Notes: generated by a model not told the origin, from the sequence alone. DNA of 41,796 nt from Streptomyces diastatochromogenes (GCA_001550305.1 LRTP01000409.1:1-41796), one strand, 5' to 3'; positions 25,739 to 34,299 are shown, counted from the first letter of the stretch. Program-made: numbers and translations.

Positions 25739-27219
25739 GGGGTCAGTTTAGAGGTGCCGCGCCCGTGTCCCGAAACGCGATTCTTTCTTGACATCCTCCC
25801 TGCAGTGACCTGCTGGGACTCCTTGTAGCCCTCGATATCCACTGGAAGGCGGGCCGTCCCGGATGAGGGGTTCAGGGGTTCACGCGTGCGCCCGGCACGG
25901 GTGCGGGGCGTCGCAGGCCGGGCATGGCCTGCGGGTGCGTGCTGTTCACCGCAATGTCCTGCGGCACTGGTGGTGCCCGCCGGACCACGAAGGGCACGAC
26001 GGAGAATGACGACCGAGGCATTGTGATCCGCGTCGTCGGTGTGCCCGCACCCGGTACAGATGAACCTGTCGCGGCTGACGCGCGACGCAGGGTCCCAAAG
26101 GTGGCAGACACCGCATGTCTGCGAGGTCCTCGCAGGGTGCACCAGAGAGAGGTCGGATCCGTAGGCCGGGCATTTGTAGACGAGCTGGCGGCGCCGCTCC
26201 CCCGGCAGATTGTCGAGGATGGCCCGGTTCAGAGCGGCTTTCTGAGAAACGTGCACGCCGGGTGCGGCGCGCGTACCGCTCGCGCTCCGCGTCATCTGCT
26301 TCACACGAAGATCTTCGATGGCGACCAGGCCGTGGTTCTTGGCCAAGTCTGTAGTGAGCTTATGTGTGAAGTCCAGGCGTCGACGAGCCTGTCGGGCCTT
26401 GAGGTCCGCGATGGCGCGGAGTGTCCTTCGTAAGCGGTTGCTGTATCTGCCTCCTCGATGCTTCTTGGCTTGCACGATCTGCCGCTCCTTGCGGCGTTCG
26501 AGTCCGGTCAGCCTCTGCTTCTCGCCCTCGGTCAGCGTCTGGGGCATGAGCCGTGGCTCCGTCTCGTCCGACAGGTACGCCGTTTGCTTCACCCCGAAGT
26601 CCACGCCAACCGGCGGATGCCCATTCGGTGGCGTTGCCGTCCTCCCGATGTGCACGCCGAAGCTGACGTACCAGCGGCCCGAGCTGTCTGTACGGATCGA
26701 TGCGTTTTTGATCCGACCACCGAGCGGGCGCGTCAACCTGAACTTGACGTCCCCGAGCTTGGGGATGCGAACGCAGGCCCACTTGCGGTTCAGCCTCGTC
26801 ACGCGCACGGCCTGCCCGGGGAGCGGGATCGCCAAGCGCGCCGTGCGCTTCTTGAATCGGGGGAATCCTGCCGGATGCCCCGCATCCCAGAAACTGTCGT
26901 AAGCCCGGTCGAGATGTTTGAGGACCTGCTGCGGCGCCTGGGAAGGCAGGTCTCCGATCCACGGCAGGTCGTGCCGCGCCCTGGTGAGGTAGCGGCACTG
27001 CTCGTCGGCCCGGAGGCGGATGCGCCGTTGCCTGTATGCGTAGATCCGTTGTTCCAGGGCCACGTTCCAGACCGTGCGACAGGTATGCCCCCACTCGCTG
27101 AGCCGCTGAGCCTGTTGAGGTGTTGGGTAGAGGCGGTATTTTCGCCCGGCGTCAGCAGGATCCTTGACCGACCTGCCCGCCGCCTTGGCCTTGCTCTTCA
27201 CCGTCACGCACTCCCCCAT
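25735..27219 (-). CDS. tnpB: TnpB (OrfB), RNA-guided nuclease of IS605-type element
   Basis: A 494-aa Cas12-ancestor nuclease. The N-terminal OrfB domain starts at [29 protein letters not shown]. RuvC residues look intact: Asp in VGVDFGVKQ, Glu in [11 protein letters not shown], Asp in DDADHNAS. The zinc finger is CGVC to CTGC. About 80 extra residues follow, which read through the element's right end into flanking DNA and stop at a TGA overlapping the valS GTG. ATG 27219 is preferred; GTG 27264 is in frame but lies inside the palindrome. A TTA leucine codon is present (26431-26433 on the plus strand, in SNRLRRT), so full translation should require bldA. Confidence 0.88.
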   Translation of the reverse strand: MGECVTVKSKAKAAGRSVKDPADAGRKYRLYPTPQQAQRLSEWGHTCRTVWNVALEQRIYAYRQRRIRLRADEQCRYLTRARHDLPWIGDLPSQAPQQVLKHLDRAYDSFWDAGHPAGFPRFKKRTARLAIPLPGQAVRVTRLNRKWACVRIPKLGDVKFRLTRPLGGRIKNASIRTDSSGRWYVSFGVHIGRTATPPNGHPPVGVDFGVKQTAYLSDETEPRLMPQTLTEGEKQRLTGLERRKERQIVQAKKHRGGRYSNRLRRTLRAIADLKARQARRRLDFTHKLTTDLAKNHGLVAIEDLRVKQMTRSASGTRAAPGVHVSQKAALNRAILDNLPGERRRQLVYKCPAYGSDLSLVHPARTSQTCGVCHLWDPASRVSRDRFICTGCGHTDDADHNASVVILRRALRGPAGTTSAAGHCGEQHAPAGHARPATPRTRAGRTREPLNPSSGTARLPVDIEGYKESQQVTAGRMSRKNRVSGHGRGTSKLTP

Positions 27220-27259
27220 CACGGCTCGACTCGCCTCGGCTGGAGGGGCGGTCAGCGCA

Positions 27260-27304
27260 TTCACCGTATGACAGACAAGGTGAACTTGTCTGTCATACGG
27301 TGAA
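27260..27304. promoter_or_regulatory. Perfect 20-bp-arm palindrome between tnpB and tnpA
   Basis: Left arm 27260-27279 and right arm 27285-27304 are exact reverse complements around a 5-nt loop GTGAA; the core reads GTATGACAGACAAG / CTTGTCTGTCATAC. Each arm ends with GGTGAA reading outward, which on the plus strand could be the ribosome site of tnpA (8 nt before ATG 27312). It is central, not terminal, so it is unlikely to be an element end. It is a good candidate for an operator of the HTH domain of TnpA, or an RNA hairpin limiting translation. Confidence 0.85.
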
Positions 27305-27311
27305 CCTCGTG

Positions 27312-27899
27312 ATGGATCGTCGACTGACGCCAGTACAGGCCGCCGAGCATCTCGGCATATCGCCAGAGGCGATTTACGTCCTCAACTCCCGGAAGGGGAA
27401 TGGCTTTCCGCAACCCGTGTACACAGGCCGGACCCCCACGTGGACACCGGCGGAGCTGGGCGCTTGGCGAGCGGCTCACCCCTCGAAGCGACCCGCACGG
27501 AAGCGTGAAGATCCCGGACAAGGCACGATCCGGGAGTCGCACGAGCTCCGCGTGCACCTGGCGTTGACCACGATGCGACGCCGGCCCGTTCTCACCAGCG
27601 AGCTGCTATCGCTCGCCGAACACACGATGCGTGAGGCGGCGCGGCAACTCGACGCGGAGGTCGAGGACTTTCACGGCCAGGCCGACCATATCCACGTAAC
27701 CGTCAGCTATCCGGCCTGCGTTTCCGTGGCAAACCTGGCCAAGCAACTCAAAGGAGCTACAGCTAGGGCCGTACGACGTTCACGCGGCACAACAGAAGCC
27801 GTGTGGTCGAAGACGTACTACGCCGCTTCCGCCGACGCGCACTCGTCCGTCAAGTTCGACCAGTACGTCGAACATCTGGCACAGCCTGTCAACAACTAG
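27312..27899 (+). CDS. tnpA: HTH-Y1 (HUH) transposase fusion
   Basis: A 195-aa protein in two parts. Residues about 1-58 (LTPVQAAEHLGISPEAIYVLNSRKG to TPAELGAWRAAHP) look like a MerR/AlpA-type winged helix-turn-helix. From about 75 on it resembles the IS200/IS605 Y1 transposase: ELRVHLALTTMRRRPVLTSELL, the HUH motif ADHIHVTV (about residues 125-132), LAKQLKGATARAVRR, VWSKTYYAAS, and a C-terminal FDQYVEHLAQP whose Tyr is the likely nucleophile (YIENQ in classical proteins). Classical TnpA is one domain of about 140 aa, so the HTH is an addition. ATG 27312 gives the clean HTH start; GTG 27300 is possible. Divergent from tnpB. Confidence 0.75.
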   Translation: MDRRLTPVQAAEHLGISPEAIYVLNSRKGNGFPQPVYTGRTPTWTPAELGAWRAAHPSKRPARKREDPGQGTIRESHELRVHLALTTMRRRPVLTSELLSLAEHTMREAARQLDAEVEDFHGQADHIHVTVSYPACVSVANLAKQLKGATARAVRRSRGTTEAVWSKTYYAASADAHSSVKFDQYVEHLAQPVNN

Positions 27900-27985
27900 G
27901 CATCAATAGACCCCATGTGCCCCGCACTCTTCGGCCTTCCGTCAAGATGTCAGGAACACATAAGCATCTGGAGGGGAACCCAGAG

Positions 27986-28984
27986 ATGAGCTACAACCAG
28001 CCGGGCCCGTACGGTGGGCCGCCTCAGCAGCCCGGGCCGTACGGTCAGCCGGGGCAGCAGGGCCCCTACGGCCAGCCGCCGCAGGCACCCCAGCCCGGTT
28101 ACGGCTATCCGCAGCAGGCTCCTCCGCAGCCCGGCTACGGCTACCCCCAGCAGGCTCCCCAGGGTGTCCCGCCGCAGACTCCCCCGTACGGTCAGCAGCC
28201 CGCGTACGGCCAGCAGCCCCCTTACGGCCAGCAGCCTCCCTACGGCCAGCAGCCCTACGGCGCCCCGCAGCCGCCCGCGCCCGGCGGCGGCAAGAAGAAG
28301 ACGGCGCTCATCATCGGCTCGGTCGCGGTGGTCGCCGCGATCGCCGTGGCGGCGTATCTCGTCATCGGTGGTAGCAGCAGCGGCAGTGGTTCGGTCGCGG
28401 ACGACGGCCCGCACAAGCTGACGACGCCCGCGACGGTCATCAACGACACCTACAAGAAGTCCGACAGCTCCGGTGACACCCCCACGATGTCCGACAGCGA
28501 CATCAAGGACTTCGAGAAGTGGGGCGTGAAGAACGCCAAGGACGCCGGCGCGGGCTACGTGAACGGCACGGGCCTGACCGCGAAGAACCTGTCCTTCACC
28601 GGTGTGTACGGCACGATCGACGACCCGGAGGCCGTCGTCGACGCCATGTTCGCCAAGCTGAAGACGGAGTCCGAGAAGAACCAGAGCAAGGACAAGACCA
28701 AGGGCAAGCTGCTCGGCAGCCCGCAGGAGTTCAAGCCCTCCGGCTTCAGCAACGGCATCCTGAAGTGCCAGGCGGCCGAGATCACGAACACCGACTCGTC
28801 GACCTCGACGGCCGGCGCTCCCAAGACCGTGAAGGTGCCCCTGTGCGTCTGGGGCGACCACAGCACGGTCGCCTCCGTCACCTCGGTCGACATCGCCGCC
28901 TTCCTCACCGGCAAGAGCGGCTCGCTGGACGAGGCGGCCGCCACCGCCGCCAAGCTCCGCAACGACGTCCGCGTCAAGATCTGA
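27986..28984 (+). CDS. Membrane-anchored extracytoplasmic protein with PYGQ-rich N-terminus
   Basis: A 332-aa protein. The cytoplasmic N-terminus (1-103) is built from Pro/Gly/Tyr/Gln repeats (PGPYGQP, GYGYPQQAP, PPYGQQ), a low-complexity arrangement frequent in actinomycete envelope proteins. After KKK there is one membrane helix (106-128, TALIIGSVAVVAAIAVAAYLVIG) and a Ser/Gly linker. An extracellular domain of about 190 residues follows, with two cysteines (KCQAAE and PLCVWG) likely to form a disulfide. Its function is unknown. ATG 27986 follows GGAGGGG by 9 nt. The insertion element ends about 45 bp upstream, with its tnpA pointing at this gene. Confidence 0.85.
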   Translation: MSYNQPGPYGGPPQQPGPYGQPGQQGPYGQPPQAPQPGYGYPQQAPPQPGYGYPQQAPQGVPPQTPPYGQQPAYGQQPPYGQQPPYGQQPYGAPQPPAPGGGKKKTALIIGSVAVVAAIAVAAYLVIGGSSSGSGSVADDGPHKLTTPATVINDTYKKSDSSGDTPTMSDSDIKDFEKWGVKNAKDAGAGYVNGTGLTAKNLSFTGVYGTIDDPEAVVDAMFAKLKTESEKNQSKDKTKGKLLGSPQEFKPSGFSNGILKCQAAEITNTDSSTSTAGAPKTVKVPLCVWGDHSTVASVTSVDIAAFLTGKSGSLDEAAATAAKLRNDVRVKI

Positions 28985-29012
28985 CCGCCCGCGTCAACCG
29001 CGAGCACAGCAA

Positions 29013-29054
29013 CGGCGAAGGGGCCCCGGTCGGTTGACCGGGGCCCCTTCGCCG
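29013..29054. terminator. Bidirectional terminator between the membrane protein gene and clpX
   Basis: Perfect 19-bp stem (29013-29031 with 29036-29054; core GAAGGGGCCCCGGTC) with a 4-nt loop, between two convergent genes. Confidence 0.9.
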
Positions 29055-29077
29055 TATGTCCGTGCGTGCGGTGGCGG

Positions 29078-30364
29078 TTACGCCGTCTTCTGCTCGCCCG
29101 GGCCGCGACCGCGGGCGTCGCGGGGGATCAGCGTCGGGTTGACGTTGGACAGGACGACGTCCGCCGTGATGACGACCCTCGCCACGTCCTTGCGCGAGGG
29201 AACCTCGTACATCACCGCCTGGAGGACCTCCTCCATGATGGCGCGCAGGCCGCGCGCGCCGGTCTGGCGGAGGATCGCCTGGTCGGCGATGGCTTCCAGG
29301 GCCTCGCGCTCGAAGTCCAGCTCCACCCCGTCGAGTTCGAACAGGCGCTGGTACTGCTTCACGAGCGCGTTGCGCGGCTCCACGAGGATCTGGAGGAGCG
29401 CCGGCCGGTCGAGGTTGTGGACCGAGGTGATGACGGGCAGCCGGCCGATGAACTCGGGGATCATGCCGAACTTCACCAGGTCCTCGGGCATGACGGCCTC
29501 GAACTGGTCCTTGGACTCGAGCTCGCGCTTGGAGCGGATCGTCGCGCCGAAGCCGATGCCCTTGGCACCCGCCCTCGACTCGATGAGCTTCTCCAGGCCC
29601 GCGAAGGCGCCACCCACGATGAACAGGACGTTCGTCGTGTCGATCTGGATGAACTCCTGGTGGGGGTGCTTGCGTCCGCCCTGCGGCGGAACGGAGGCCG
29701 TCGTGCCCTCCAGGATCTTGAGCAGCGCCTGCTGGACGCCCTCGCCGGACACGTCTCGCGTGATCGACGGGTTTTCGCTCTTACGGGCCACCTTGTCGAT
29801 CTCGTCGATGTAGATGATGCCCGTCTCGGCCTTCTTTACGTCGTAGTCGGCCGCCTGGATCAGCTTCAGCAGGATGTTCTCGACGTCCTCGCCGACGTAC
29901 CCCGCCTCCGTCAGCGCCGTCGCGTCGGCGATGGCGAACGGGACGTTGAGCATGCGCGCGAGCGTCTGGGCGAGCAGAGTCTTGCCGGAGCCCGTGGGGC
30001 CCAGCAGGAGGATGTTGGACTTCGCCAACTCGATGGCGTCGTCCCGGTTCTGACCGCCGCCGTTCTCACCGGCCTGGACCCGCTTGTAGTGGTTGTACAC
30101 CGCGACCGAGAGGGCTTTCTTGGCCGACTCCTGGCCGACCACGTACCCCTCGAGGAACTCGTAGATCTCGCGGGGCTTCGGGAGCTCCTCCCAGCGGACC
30201 TCGCTCGTTTCCGCGAGTTCTTCTTCGATGATCTCGTTGCAGAGATCGATGCACTCGTCGCAGATGTACACACCGGGGCCTGCGATGAGCTTCTTGACCT
30301 GCTTCTGGCTCTTGCCACAGAACGAGCACTTGAGCAGATCGCCGCCGTCACCGATGCGTGCCAC
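29078..30364 (-). CDS. clpX: ATP-dependent Clp protease ATP-binding subunit ClpX
   Basis: AAA+ unfoldase of 428 aa that feeds tagged substrates to ClpP. The zinc-binding domain has Cys13, Cys16, Cys35 and Cys38 (CSFC to CDEC). Walker A GPTGSGKT is at 122-129, the pore loop GYVGEDVE at about 155-162, Walker [10 protein letters not shown] at about 183-191 and the sensor-2 motif QTGARGLRA near residue 375. GTG 30364 gives the [16 protein letters not shown] start conserved in streptomycetes and has AAGGGGAAG 7 nt before it. It lies downstream of clpP1-clpP2 but is separated by a strong hairpin, so it may also have its own promoter. Confidence 0.98.
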   Translation of the reverse strand: MARIGDGGDLLKCSFCGKSQKQVKKLIAGPGVYICDECIDLCNEIIEEELAETSEVRWEELPKPREIYEFLEGYVVGQESAKKALSVAVYNHYKRVQAGENGGGQNRDDAIELAKSNILLLGPTGSGKTLLAQTLARMLNVPFAIADATALTEAGYVGEDVENILLKLIQAADYDVKKAETGIIYIDEIDKVARKSENPSITRDVSGEGVQQALLKILEGTTASVPPQGGRKHPHQEFIQIDTTNVLFIVGGAFAGLEKLIESRAGAKGIGFGATIRSKRELESKDQFEAVMPEDLVKFGMIPEFIGRLPVITSVHNLDRPALLQILVEPRNALVKQYQRLFELDGVELDFEREALEAIADQAILRQTGARGLRAIMEEVLQAVMYEVPSRKDVARVVITADVVLSNVNPTLIPRDARGRGPGEQKTA

Positions 30365-30460
30365 GGTGTGCTTCCCCTTCGCCTGGGAGACGCCTAGGTC
30401 CAGCGGCTCCTGGTGCTGCCTTATGTCCGACGGTACCTTGCCGAGCCCCCCGTTCGGGCC

Positions 30461-30502
30461 CCCCTTGGCGCGGTTCACTTTGTCGTGAACCGGGCCAAGG
30501 GG
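30461..30502 (-). terminator. Strong hairpin between clpP2 and clpX
   Basis: 18-bp arms (30461-30478 with 30485-30502) with one mismatch and the loop TTTGTC. There is no T-run on the minus strand. It may end most clpP1-clpP2 transcripts or mark a processing site; a clpX promoter would then lie in the remaining 96 bp. Confidence 0.7.
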
Positions 30503-30535
30503 CGACAGACGAGCGGCAGACGATACAGCGATACG

Positions 30536-31216
30536 TCAGACGATCGCGGAACTGTTCATCTTGCGGGTGGAGATGATCTGGTCGATCAGGCCGTACGCGA
30601 GCGCGTCCTCAGCGGTGAGGATCTTGTCGCGCTCGATGTCCTCGCGGATCTTCTCGATCGGCGTGGTCGAGTGCTTGGCCAGCATGTCTTCCAGCTGCGC
30701 GCGCATCCGAAGGATCTCGTTCGCGGCGATTTCGAGGTCCGAGACCTGGCCGCGGCCGGTCTCGCTGTAGGGCTGGTGGATCAGCACGCGGGCGTTCGGA
30801 AGCGCCATGCGCTTGCCCGGCGTGCCGGCGGCCAGCAGGATCGCGGCGGCCGAGGCCGCCTGCCCCATGCAGACCGTCTGGATGTCGGGCTTCACGAACT
30901 GCATCGTGTCGTAAATGGCCGTGAGGGCCGTAAACGAGCCACCGGGGCTGTTGATGTAGACCGAGATGTCGCGGTCGGGGTCCATCGACTCCAGGCACAG
31001 CAGCTGCGCCATGACGTCGTTGGCGGAGGCGTCGTCGATCTGCACGCCGAGGAAGATCACGCGCTCCTCGAACAGCTTCGCGTACGGGTCGTACTCACGC
31101 ACGCCCTGCGAGGTGCGCTCGACGAAGCGCGGGATGACGTAGCGGGACTCCGCACGAGGACCGGTGTACTCGGCCTGCGTGCGGGCGTAGATGCCGCTGC
31201 CGGGGAAGTCGTTCAC
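30536..31216 (-). CDS. clpP2: ATP-dependent Clp protease proteolytic subunit ClpP2
   Basis: Serine peptidase of 226 aa forming a mixed barrel with ClpP1. The catalytic triad is Ser122 (MGQAASAAA), His147 (VLIHQP) and Asp197 (ERDKI). [12 protein letters not shown] (about 87-98) lines the substrate groove. The N-terminus is extended compared with ClpP1, as usual for ClpP2. GTG 31216 follows AGGAGA at 4-5 nt. It lies 137 bp downstream of clpP1 and is presumably co-transcribed with it. Confidence 0.97.
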   Translation of the reverse strand: MNDFPGSGIYARTQAEYTGPRAESRYVIPRFVERTSQGVREYDPYAKLFEERVIFLGVQIDDASANDVMAQLLCLESMDPDRDISVYINSPGGSFTALTAIYDTMQFVKPDIQTVCMGQAASAAAILLAAGTPGKRMALPNARVLIHQPYSETGRGQVSDLEIAANEILRMRAQLEDMLAKHSTTPIEKIREDIERDKILTAEDALAYGLIDQIISTRKMNSSAIV

Positions 31217-31353
31217 TGTGTCTCCTGAAGAGCCTGTAAGAGCCTGAGGCGGTCGGCCGGGGCGCTGGAGGGCCATCTGCGCCGCTCCGGGGCACTGGGT
31301 GTGCCCGGAGAGCGACAGAGGGGCCACGCGCCGCCCTGGGGGCGCTGAGGGGC

Positions 31354-31971
31354 TTACGCCGCCCCGGTGCCGCCACCGCCCGGCATACCGGCGGCGGTGG
31401 GCATGATGTCGTCGATGAGGCCGTACTCCTTGGCCTCGATCGGGTCGAACCAACGGTCACGGTCCGAGTCACGAGTGATCTGCTCGACCGTCTGACCGGT
31501 GTGGAAGGAGGTCAGCTCCGCCATCCGCTTCTTGGTGTGCAGCAGCCGCTCGGCGTGGATCTTGATGTCCGACGCGGAGCCCGCGAGGCCGGCCGAGGGC
31601 TGGTGGATCAGGATCTCGGCGTTCGGCAGGGCGAAGCGCTTGCCGGGGGTGCCCGCGCTGAGCAGGAACTGACCCATCGAGGCCGCCATGCCCATGGCGA
31701 TCGTCACCACGTCGTTCTTGATGTACTGCATGGTGTCGTAGATCGCCATGCCGGCCGTGATCGATCCGCCGGGGCTGTTGATGTAGAGGTAGATGTCCTT
31801 GTCCGGGTCGGAGGCAAGGAGCAGCAGCTGCGCCGTGATCTTGTTGGCGATGTCGTCGTCGACCGCCTGGCCGAGGAAGATGATCCGCTCGCCGAGCAGC
31901 CGGTTGTAGACCTGGTCGCCGAGGCCACCACCGATAGGGTCGCCGGCAGCTGTGGGCATCAGATTCGTCAC
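31354..31971 (-). CDS. clpP1: ATP-dependent Clp protease proteolytic subunit ClpP1
   Basis: Serine peptidase of 205 aa. The catalytic triad is Ser98 (GMAASMGQF), His123 (ILIHQP) and Asp172 (SDRDRW). The [19 protein letters not shown]-terminal motif is diagnostic. In Streptomyces, loss of ClpP1 delays differentiation, and Clp turnover controls the activator ClgR. GTG 31971 (V-T-N-L-M-P) follows AGGTGGA; ATG 31959 is an alternative. A ClgR-like operator lies about 170 bp upstream, the expected control for this operon. Confidence 0.96.
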   Translation of the reverse strand: MTNLMPTAAGDPIGGGLGDQVYNRLLGERIIFLGQAVDDDIANKITAQLLLLASDPDKDIYLYINSPGGSITAGMAIYDTMQYIKNDVVTIAMGMAASMGQFLLSAGTPGKRFALPNAEILIHQPSAGLAGSASDIKIHAERLLHTKKRMAELTSFHTGQTVEQITRDSDRDRWFDPIEAKEYGLIDDIMPTAAGMPGGGGTGAA

Positions 31972-32138
31972 GTATCCACCTGCTCGTCTTACGACGGCGC
32001 CGGGCCGTCTCACGTCTTCTGCTGGGGGCGTGGGACCCCGGTGCGACAACCGCCCGGGGCGGCTTCGGGGACTCCCCTGCCCTCGTATTCATGGACCCTA
32101 ACGCGCGGGTCCCTCCGGGGAATCCCGCAGAAGGAACT

Positions 32139-32152
32139 GTTCGCTGTGAGCG
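32139..32152. promoter_or_regulatory. ClgR-type operator upstream of clpP1
   Basis: GTTCGCTGTGAGCG fits the Streptomyces ClgR consensus GTTCGC-N5-GCG exactly. It lies 168 bp before the clpP1 start. ClgR activates clpP1P2, clpC1 and lon in S. lividans and is itself degraded by Clp proteases, giving a feedback loop. Confidence 0.78.
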
Positions 32153-32174
32153 CATGCGCTCCGCTGGGTCGGAC

Positions 32175-32335
32175 AGGGGGGTTCGGCGGGGCTGCGCCCC
32201 GTCGGGGGCGCGGGGAACGGCGCGATCCGCCCCCTCCCCCGCCGCGCACGAAGTCGCGGCCGCGTCTGCCACGGGCGGTCCAACGGCGGGTGCGGCTCGC
32301 CGTGGGTTGCTCGCGCAGTTCCTCGCGCCCCCAAA
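32175..32335. repeat. Diverged copies of the dispersed GC-rich repeat
   Basis: GGGGCGCGGGGAACGGCGCGATC (about 32204-32226, given here as a core match to GCGCGGGGAAC) lies in one orientation, and CTCGCGCAGTTCCTCGCGCCC (about 32309-32329) in the other. They fill the gap between the tig terminator and the clpP1 promoter; no gene is supported. Confidence 0.65.
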
Positions 32336-32338
32336 AGC

Positions 32339-32379
32339 CGACGGGCCCCCGGGGACAAGAAGTCCCCGGGGGCCCGTCG
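32339..32379 (-). terminator. Intrinsic terminator of tig
   Basis: Perfect 18-bp stem (32339-32356 with 32362-32379; core GGGCCCCCGGGGAC) with the loop AAGAA, 25 nt past the tig stop. Confidence 0.9.
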
Positions 32380-32403
32380 TACAGCTGCTGGAGCGCCGTG
32401 GGC

Positions 32404-33810
32404 TTACGCCTCGGGCTTCTCCTCGGAGGCCTCGGTGGAGGCCTCGTCACCGTCGGTGACCTCGGCGACGACCTCGGTGGCCGACTCGGTCTCGTCCTCC
32501 TCGTCGTCGAGGTCGACGACCTCGCCGTTGGTGTCCTTGACCGTGGAGGCCTCGACGACGACCGCGAGGGCCTTGCCGCGGGCGACCTCGCCGACCAGCA
32601 TCGGGACCTGGCCGCCTTCGACGACCGCCTGGGCGAACTGGTCGGGGGACATGCCGGAGGAGGCCGCACGCCGCATGAGGTGCTCGGTGAGCTCCTCCTG
32701 GTTGACGTTCAGCTTCTCCTTGTTGACGAGCTCGTCCAGGACGAACTGGGTCTTGATGCCCTTGATCGCCGCTTCCTTGGTCTCGGCGTCGAACTCCTCC
32801 TCGGTCTTGCCCTGGATCTCCAGGTACTTCGCGAGGTCGAGGCCCATCTGGCCGAGCTGGTGGTGCTCGAGGTTGTGCTTACGGGTGTTGATCTCGTCCT
32901 CGAGCAGCTTCTCGGGGACCGGGACCTCGACCAGCTCGAGCAGCTTCTCCAGGACACGCTCCTGGGCCTGCGTGGCCTGGTCGTACTGCTTCATGTTCTC
33001 GAGGCGCTTGCGGCTGTCCGCCTTGAGCTCTTCGAGGGTGTCGAACTCGGAGGCGAGCTGCGCGAAGTCGTCGTCGAGCTCGGGCAGTTCGCGCGCGGCG
33101 ACCTGGGTGACCTTGACGGTGACCTCGGCCTCCTTGCCGGCCGCCGAGCCGCCCTTGAGCTCGGAGGCGAAGGTGGCCTCGCCACCGGCCTCCAGGCCCT
33201 TCACGGCCTCGTCGATGCCGTCCAGCAGCTCACCGGAGCCGATGGTGTAGGAGACGTCGGAAGCGACGCCGTCCTCCAGCACCTCTCCGTCGACCTTGGC
33301 CTCCAGGTCGATCGTGACGACGTCGCCGTCCTGGGCGGCGCGCTCGACCGGCGAGGTGGACGCGAAGCGCTCACGGAGCTCCTCGACGGCCTTCTCGACG
33401 TCCTCGTCGGCGACCTCGACTGCGTCGACCTCGACCTCGATGCCGGAGTAGTCCGGGATCTCGATGGTCGGGCGGACGTCGACCTCGGCGGTGAAGTTCA
33501 GCGTTTCGCCGTCCTTCAGCTCCGTGATGTCGACCTCGGGCTGGCCGAGGACGTTCAGCTCAGCCTCGTTGACCGCTTCGGTGTAGAACTTCGGGAGCGC
33601 GTCGTTGACGGCCTCTTCGAGCACGGCACCGCGACCGAACCGCTGGTCGATGATGCGCGCCGGGATCTTGCCCTTCCGGAAGCCCTTCACCGTGACCTGC
33701 TGGTTGATCTTCTTGTACGCCGCGTCGAGGCTGTCCTTGAGCTCCTCGAAGGGCACCTCAACAGTGAGCCGAACCCGAGTCGGGTTCAGGTTCTCCACGG
33801 CGCTCTTCAC
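32404..33810 (-). CDS. tig: Trigger factor
   Basis: Ribosome-associated chaperone and prolyl isomerase of 468 aa. The N-terminal ribosome-binding domain (about 1-115) carries the [20 protein letters not shown] signature near residue 40. The FKBP-type PPIase domain (about 155-245) contains [15 protein letters not shown] and [23 protein letters not shown]. The helical C-terminal chaperone domain follows, with a very acidic Glu/Asp/Thr-rich tail of about 45 residues typical of Streptomyces. GTG 33810 follows AGGAG at about 7 nt. It sits upstream of clpP1 in the common tig-clpP-clpX order, but a strong terminator separates them. Confidence 0.97.
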   Translation of the reverse strand: MKSAVENLNPTRVRLTVEVPFEELKDSLDAAYKKINQQVTVKGFRKGKIPARIIDQRFGRGAVLEEAVNDALPKFYTEAVNEAELNVLGQPEVDITELKDGETLNFTAEVDVRPTIEIPDYSGIEVEVDAVEVADEDVEKAVEELRERFASTSPVERAAQDGDVVTIDLEAKVDGEVLEDGVASDVSYTIGSGELLDGIDEAVKGLEAGGEATFASELKGGSAAGKEAEVTVKVTQVAARELPELDDDFAQLASEFDTLEELKADSRKRLENMKQYDQATQAQERVLEKLLELVEVPVPEKLLEDEINTRKHNLEHHQLGQMGLDLAKYLEIQGKTEEEFDAETKEAAIKGIKTQFVLDELVNKEKLNVNQEELTEHLMRRAASSGMSPDQFAQAVVEGGQVPMLVGEVARGKALAVVVEASTVKDTNGEVVDLDDEEDETESATEVVAEVTDGDEASTEASEEKPEA

Positions 33811-33953
33811 GGTTCGGTCTCCTTGTGGCTGACTTCTTGGGGGTACTGCTGCGGGGTTCTGCTGTTTTGTTTCTGCCGAGATCAGGCAGAGCCTCAGCGG
33901 ATTCGCGGCCCTTGAGAGACGTAACAGTGCAGACACACGGGCGCGCAACCTGC

Positions 33954-33982
33954 ATAGTAACCGCAGGCGGTACACGCCCCAA
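33954..33982 (-). promoter_or_regulatory. Candidate tig promoter
   Basis: On the minus strand, TTGGGG (33977-33982) and TACTAT (33954-33959) are 17 nt apart. This is a good housekeeping-type match, with a leader of about 135 nt before the start codon. Confidence 0.5.
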
Positions 33983-34073
33983 AAGGCGATCTTGCGATCC
34001 CGGCCATCGGCCGTCGGGCGTCTGTTCTCTCGCCTGATCCGTCGTCTGACGTGTCGCCGGAACCGGCTGGTGG

Positions 34074-34147
34074 TCGGGGTGGCGGGATTTGAACCCACGG
34101 CCTTCCGCTCCCAAAGCGGACGCGCTACCAAGCTGCGCCACACCCCG
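34074..34147 (-). tRNA. tRNA-Pro(UGG)
   Basis: Cloverleaf with acceptor stem CGGGGTG / CACCCCG and discriminator A at 34074. The anticodon loop is TTTGGGA (anticodon TGG, plus-strand positions 34111-34113) and the T-loop is GGTTCAAATCC. CCA is encoded at 34073-34071. It is transcribed toward tig. Confidence 0.96.
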
Positions 34148-34299
34148 TCGGTGCGACACGTAGGGTACATGCCCGGAGACAGCGCGGCTGCCGCATTTCA
34201 CGAGCGTCCGCGGGGTCGCGGAACGGGGTGTGCGGGGACGGGGTGCGACCCGCTACGATGCCTCCTGTGCCGGGGTCACTGACCTGCGGTGCTCTCTGT

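Larger units (their letters stand above)
25788..27940. mobile_element. IS200/IS605-family element with divergent HTH-tnpA and tnpB
   Basis: About 2.15 kb containing tnpB (minus) and a Y1-transposase gene (plus). The right end is recognised by the minus-strand sequence GGGAGGATGTCAA, a form common in this family, next to a hairpin CCCTGCAG-TGAC-CTGCTGGG (25798-25817) with one mismatch. The left end is less certain. A TTGAC on the minus strand (27941-27945) could be the target, with a small hairpin GTGC-CCC-GCAC (27917-27927) inside. There are no terminal inverted repeats or target duplications, as expected for HUH elements. The element lies in what would be a roughly 95-bp gap between divergent valS and a secreted-protein gene. 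Confidence 0.72.

Noticed and set aside
27260..27304. The perfect palindrome read as terminal inverted repeats of a transposon
   Set aside because: It is a single central palindrome between divergent genes; HUH elements lack terminal inverted repeats and the right-end signature lies 1.5 kb away.
31501..33915. An 804-codon frame opposite clpP1 and tig
   Set aside because: Covers two unrelated genes and their intergenic repeats in antisense; not a real protein.
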